This document shows positions 15,336-16,111 of a stretch of 16,111 nt of DNA, one piece after another (within the stretch, counting starts at the first letter, position 1; every line of letters starts with the position of its first letter). Source of the DNA: Nanoarchaeota archaeon (lineage in GTDB: Archaea; EX4484-52; LFW-46); contig JAHILE010000006.1 of assembly GCA_018897155.1 (NCBI GenBank), positions 1 through 16,111 of the forward strand. Direction: 5' to 3'. Under the pieces are notes generated by a model, which made no database searches, was not told where the DNA came from, and saw only the letters and a program-made list of their open reading frames with translations. The position numbers were made by a program, and so were the translations under genes.

Positions 15336-15370
15336 CGCGGATTTTTTTTGAATCCGCGGTTTTTATTTTT
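15336..15370 (+). terminator. terminator of the zinc-ribbon gene
   Basis: An 8-bp stem (cgcggatt/aatccgcg, 7-nt loop) is followed by gtttttattttt on the plus strand, 38 bp after the stop codon. It also lies between convergent genes and may serve the DUF5661 gene from the other side. Confidence 0.7.
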
Positions 15371-15390
15371 CTGATTTATTTATTTTAATT

Positions 15391-15657
15391 CTATTCCCAA
15401 AACACATCCGCTTCTTTTTCCATTTTTGCCAAGCGCGTGTAATAGTCCGGGAACTCATTCAGATGTGCAAGTGCTATCTTTCCAGTCATTATTGGATCAT
15501 CGTTTGTGACATTTGTTGCAGGGCTTATAAGGCCATGTTCAAGCTCGACATCAAGACCTATGCGAAACTGCTCGACATCGAATTTGTCCCATTTCAGTCC
15601 CAATATTTCGCCGATTTTTTTCGCTTCTTCAGAAGTGAAGTGTTTTGTGGATGACAT
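15391..15657 (-). CDS. DUF5661 family protein
   Basis: An 88-aa protein with the full pattern of the DUF5661 family: FTSEEAKKIGEILGLKWDKF, then VEQFRIGLDVELEHG, the block TNVTNDDPIMTGKIALAHLN and FPDYYTRLAKMEKEA. Small, soluble and helical, known from bacteria and archaea, with no function known to me. Start: ATG 15657 rather than the TTG at 15669, since ATTGGTAATCT before the ATG resembles the leader of the 748-aa gene and the family begins with the FTSEEA helix. The 5S gene and its two hairpins lie upstream on the same strand, so read-through from the 5S promoter is possible. Confidence 0.88.
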   Translation of the reverse strand: MSSTKHFTSEEAKKIGEILGLKWDKFDVEQFRIGLDVELEHGLISPATNVTNDDPIMTGKIALAHLNEFPDYYTRLAKMEKEADVFWE

Positions 15658-15695
15658 ATAGATTACCAATACGATTTAAGAATGATGAAATAGAG

Positions 15696-15808
15696 CCTTT
15701 CGTTTCACTTAAGGCTTTTTATCCCAAAGAAGCTTGTGAATGGATAAAAATCATTTCGCTTACGCTCAAGGCTTTATGTCCCAAAACAATTGGCGAATGG
15801 ACATAAAT
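15696..15808 (-). repeat. tandem pair of covarying hairpin units beside 5S
   Basis: Two imperfect copies of a 56-57-bp unit (15696-15751 and 15752-15808) lie head to tail. Each holds a perfect 9-bp stem around a 17-nt loop: tttttatcc/ggataaaaa (15716-15750) and tttatgtcc/ggacataaa (15773-15807). The two stems differ at two base pairs and both are compensated (T-A to A-T, A-T to G-C), so structure is kept. The second hairpin touches the 3' end of 5S rRNA, so the pair may act in 5S processing or termination, or be a structured repeat family. Confidence 0.75.
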
Positions 15809-15925
15809 ACTGGCAGCGCCGCGACCTTCCCACCCTGGGGCAGTACAAGCCGCATCGTTGGAGGTCTTAACTTCCGAGTTCGGAATGGGATCGGGTGTTT
15901 CCCCCCCGCTATGACCGCCAGCACC
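15806..15925 (-). rRNA. rrf: 5S ribosomal RNA
   Basis: Read on the minus strand, the sequence shows the conserved 5S core: TGCTGGCGGTCATAGCG at the 5' end, CACCCGATCCCATTCCGAAC, CTCGGAAGTTAAGACCTCC, then GATGCGGCTTGTACTG and GGTGGGAAGGTCGCGGCGC. The ends pair (GCTGGC with GCCAGT, extended by G-U pairs), giving about 120 nt as in other 5S RNAs. Both ends are good to within a few bases. It stands apart: no 16S, 23S or tRNA is in the window. A TATA box sits at correct spacing upstream and a hairpin pair abuts the 3' end. Confidence 0.95.
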
Positions 15926-15941
15926 ATTTAATTATCTCAAA

Positions 15942-15953
15942 GGTTTATAAAGT
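15942..15953 (-). promoter_or_regulatory. TATA box of the 5S rRNA gene
   Basis: On the minus strand actttataaacc is centred 23-25 bp before the first base of 5S rRNA. With the preceding aataa it forms a good archaeal BRE/TATA promoter and shows that 5S is transcribed on its own. Confidence 0.65.
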
Positions 15954-16009
15954 TATTCTTCTTCTCGCGTGTATTATCCCGAATTAATTTCCACCCCATT
16001 ATAGAATAC

Positions 16010-16111
16010 ATGAAAAAGCTGAATAACGAGAAGATTCGTTGGATCATAAGGCAGAAAGACAAACGTGCCATAAAAAACGCAGATATTTCATTTTCGCAGA
16101 AAGTAACTGTG
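16010..16111 (+). CDS. N-terminal start of a transposase/integrase-like protein, cut by the window edge
   Basis: Only 34 residues are seen: MKKLNNEKIRWIIRQKDKR, then AIKNADISFSQKVTV. The charged EKIRWIIRQ helix followed by an I-S-x-x-Q-K-V-T turn resembles the helix-turn-helix head of archaeal IS481-like or integrase-core transposases, which bind their element ends before the DDE domain cuts. An attaattt box (15983-15990) about 24 bp before the ATG suggests a leaderless start. The catalytic part is outside the window, so a plain HTH regulator remains possible. Confidence 0.5.
   Translation, partial: MKKLNNEKIRWIIRQKDKRAIKNADISFSQKVTV

Overview
The window looks like a piece of an archaeal chromosome, most likely from a small-genome DPANN-type lineage. 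That placement is an inference from gene content. Archaeal markers seen directly are an SBDS/SDO1 ribosome-maturation protein, a DUF373 membrane protein, a Methanococcus-type S-layer protein, TATA-box promoters 23-30 bp before transcript or start-codon positions, and a 5S rRNA of archaeal style. Genes are short and mostly solitary or in pairs. Some look leaderless (SBDS, the coiled-coil HTH protein, the GNAT protein). Others carry GGTGA-type Shine-Dalgarno sequences.

Layout. Bases 1-138 are the right end of an IS3-family element, which appears to have decapitated a small gene (139-409). The SBDS gene (502-1233) faces a hairpin-rich repeat patch (1312-1479). Next come two large minus-strand genes (1485-5566) for secreted, single-pass, Ig-like-repeat proteins with charged cytoplasmic tails. 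Divergent from them, a conserved small protein (5801-6247) is followed by a membrane-anchored winged-helix protein (6289-7254), which converges with a 138-aa conserved protein (7258-7674). The S-layer gene (7983-10541, minus) has a clear terminator, a roughly 155-nt leader with hairpins, a TATA box, and an upstream pair of near-identical 18-bp repeats exactly 31 bp apart. Divergent from it is the DUF373 gene (11010-12074).

A 600-bp gene-free stretch (12075-12674) holds a dense cluster of CGATTAATCG palindromes inside a pair of imperfect direct repeats. It is followed by a coiled-coil HTH protein (12675-13355, minus), a 700-bp AT-rich gene-free stretch, a GNAT acetyltransferase, an unrecognised acidic protein, a 54-aa zinc-ribbon protein (15133-15297), a DUF5661 protein, a tandem pair of covarying hairpins, and an isolated 5S rRNA gene (15806-15925, minus). 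The start of what looks like another transposase/integrase-type gene runs off the right edge.

The central part (1485-10541) is mainly about the cell envelope: two Ig-repeat surface proteins, a receptor-like membrane winged-helix protein and the S-layer. I infer, but cannot show, that they are functionally linked. The non-coding signals most worth following are the palindrome cluster, the S-layer upstream repeats, and the covarying hairpins next to 5S, which share a sequence block with the patch at 1312-1479.
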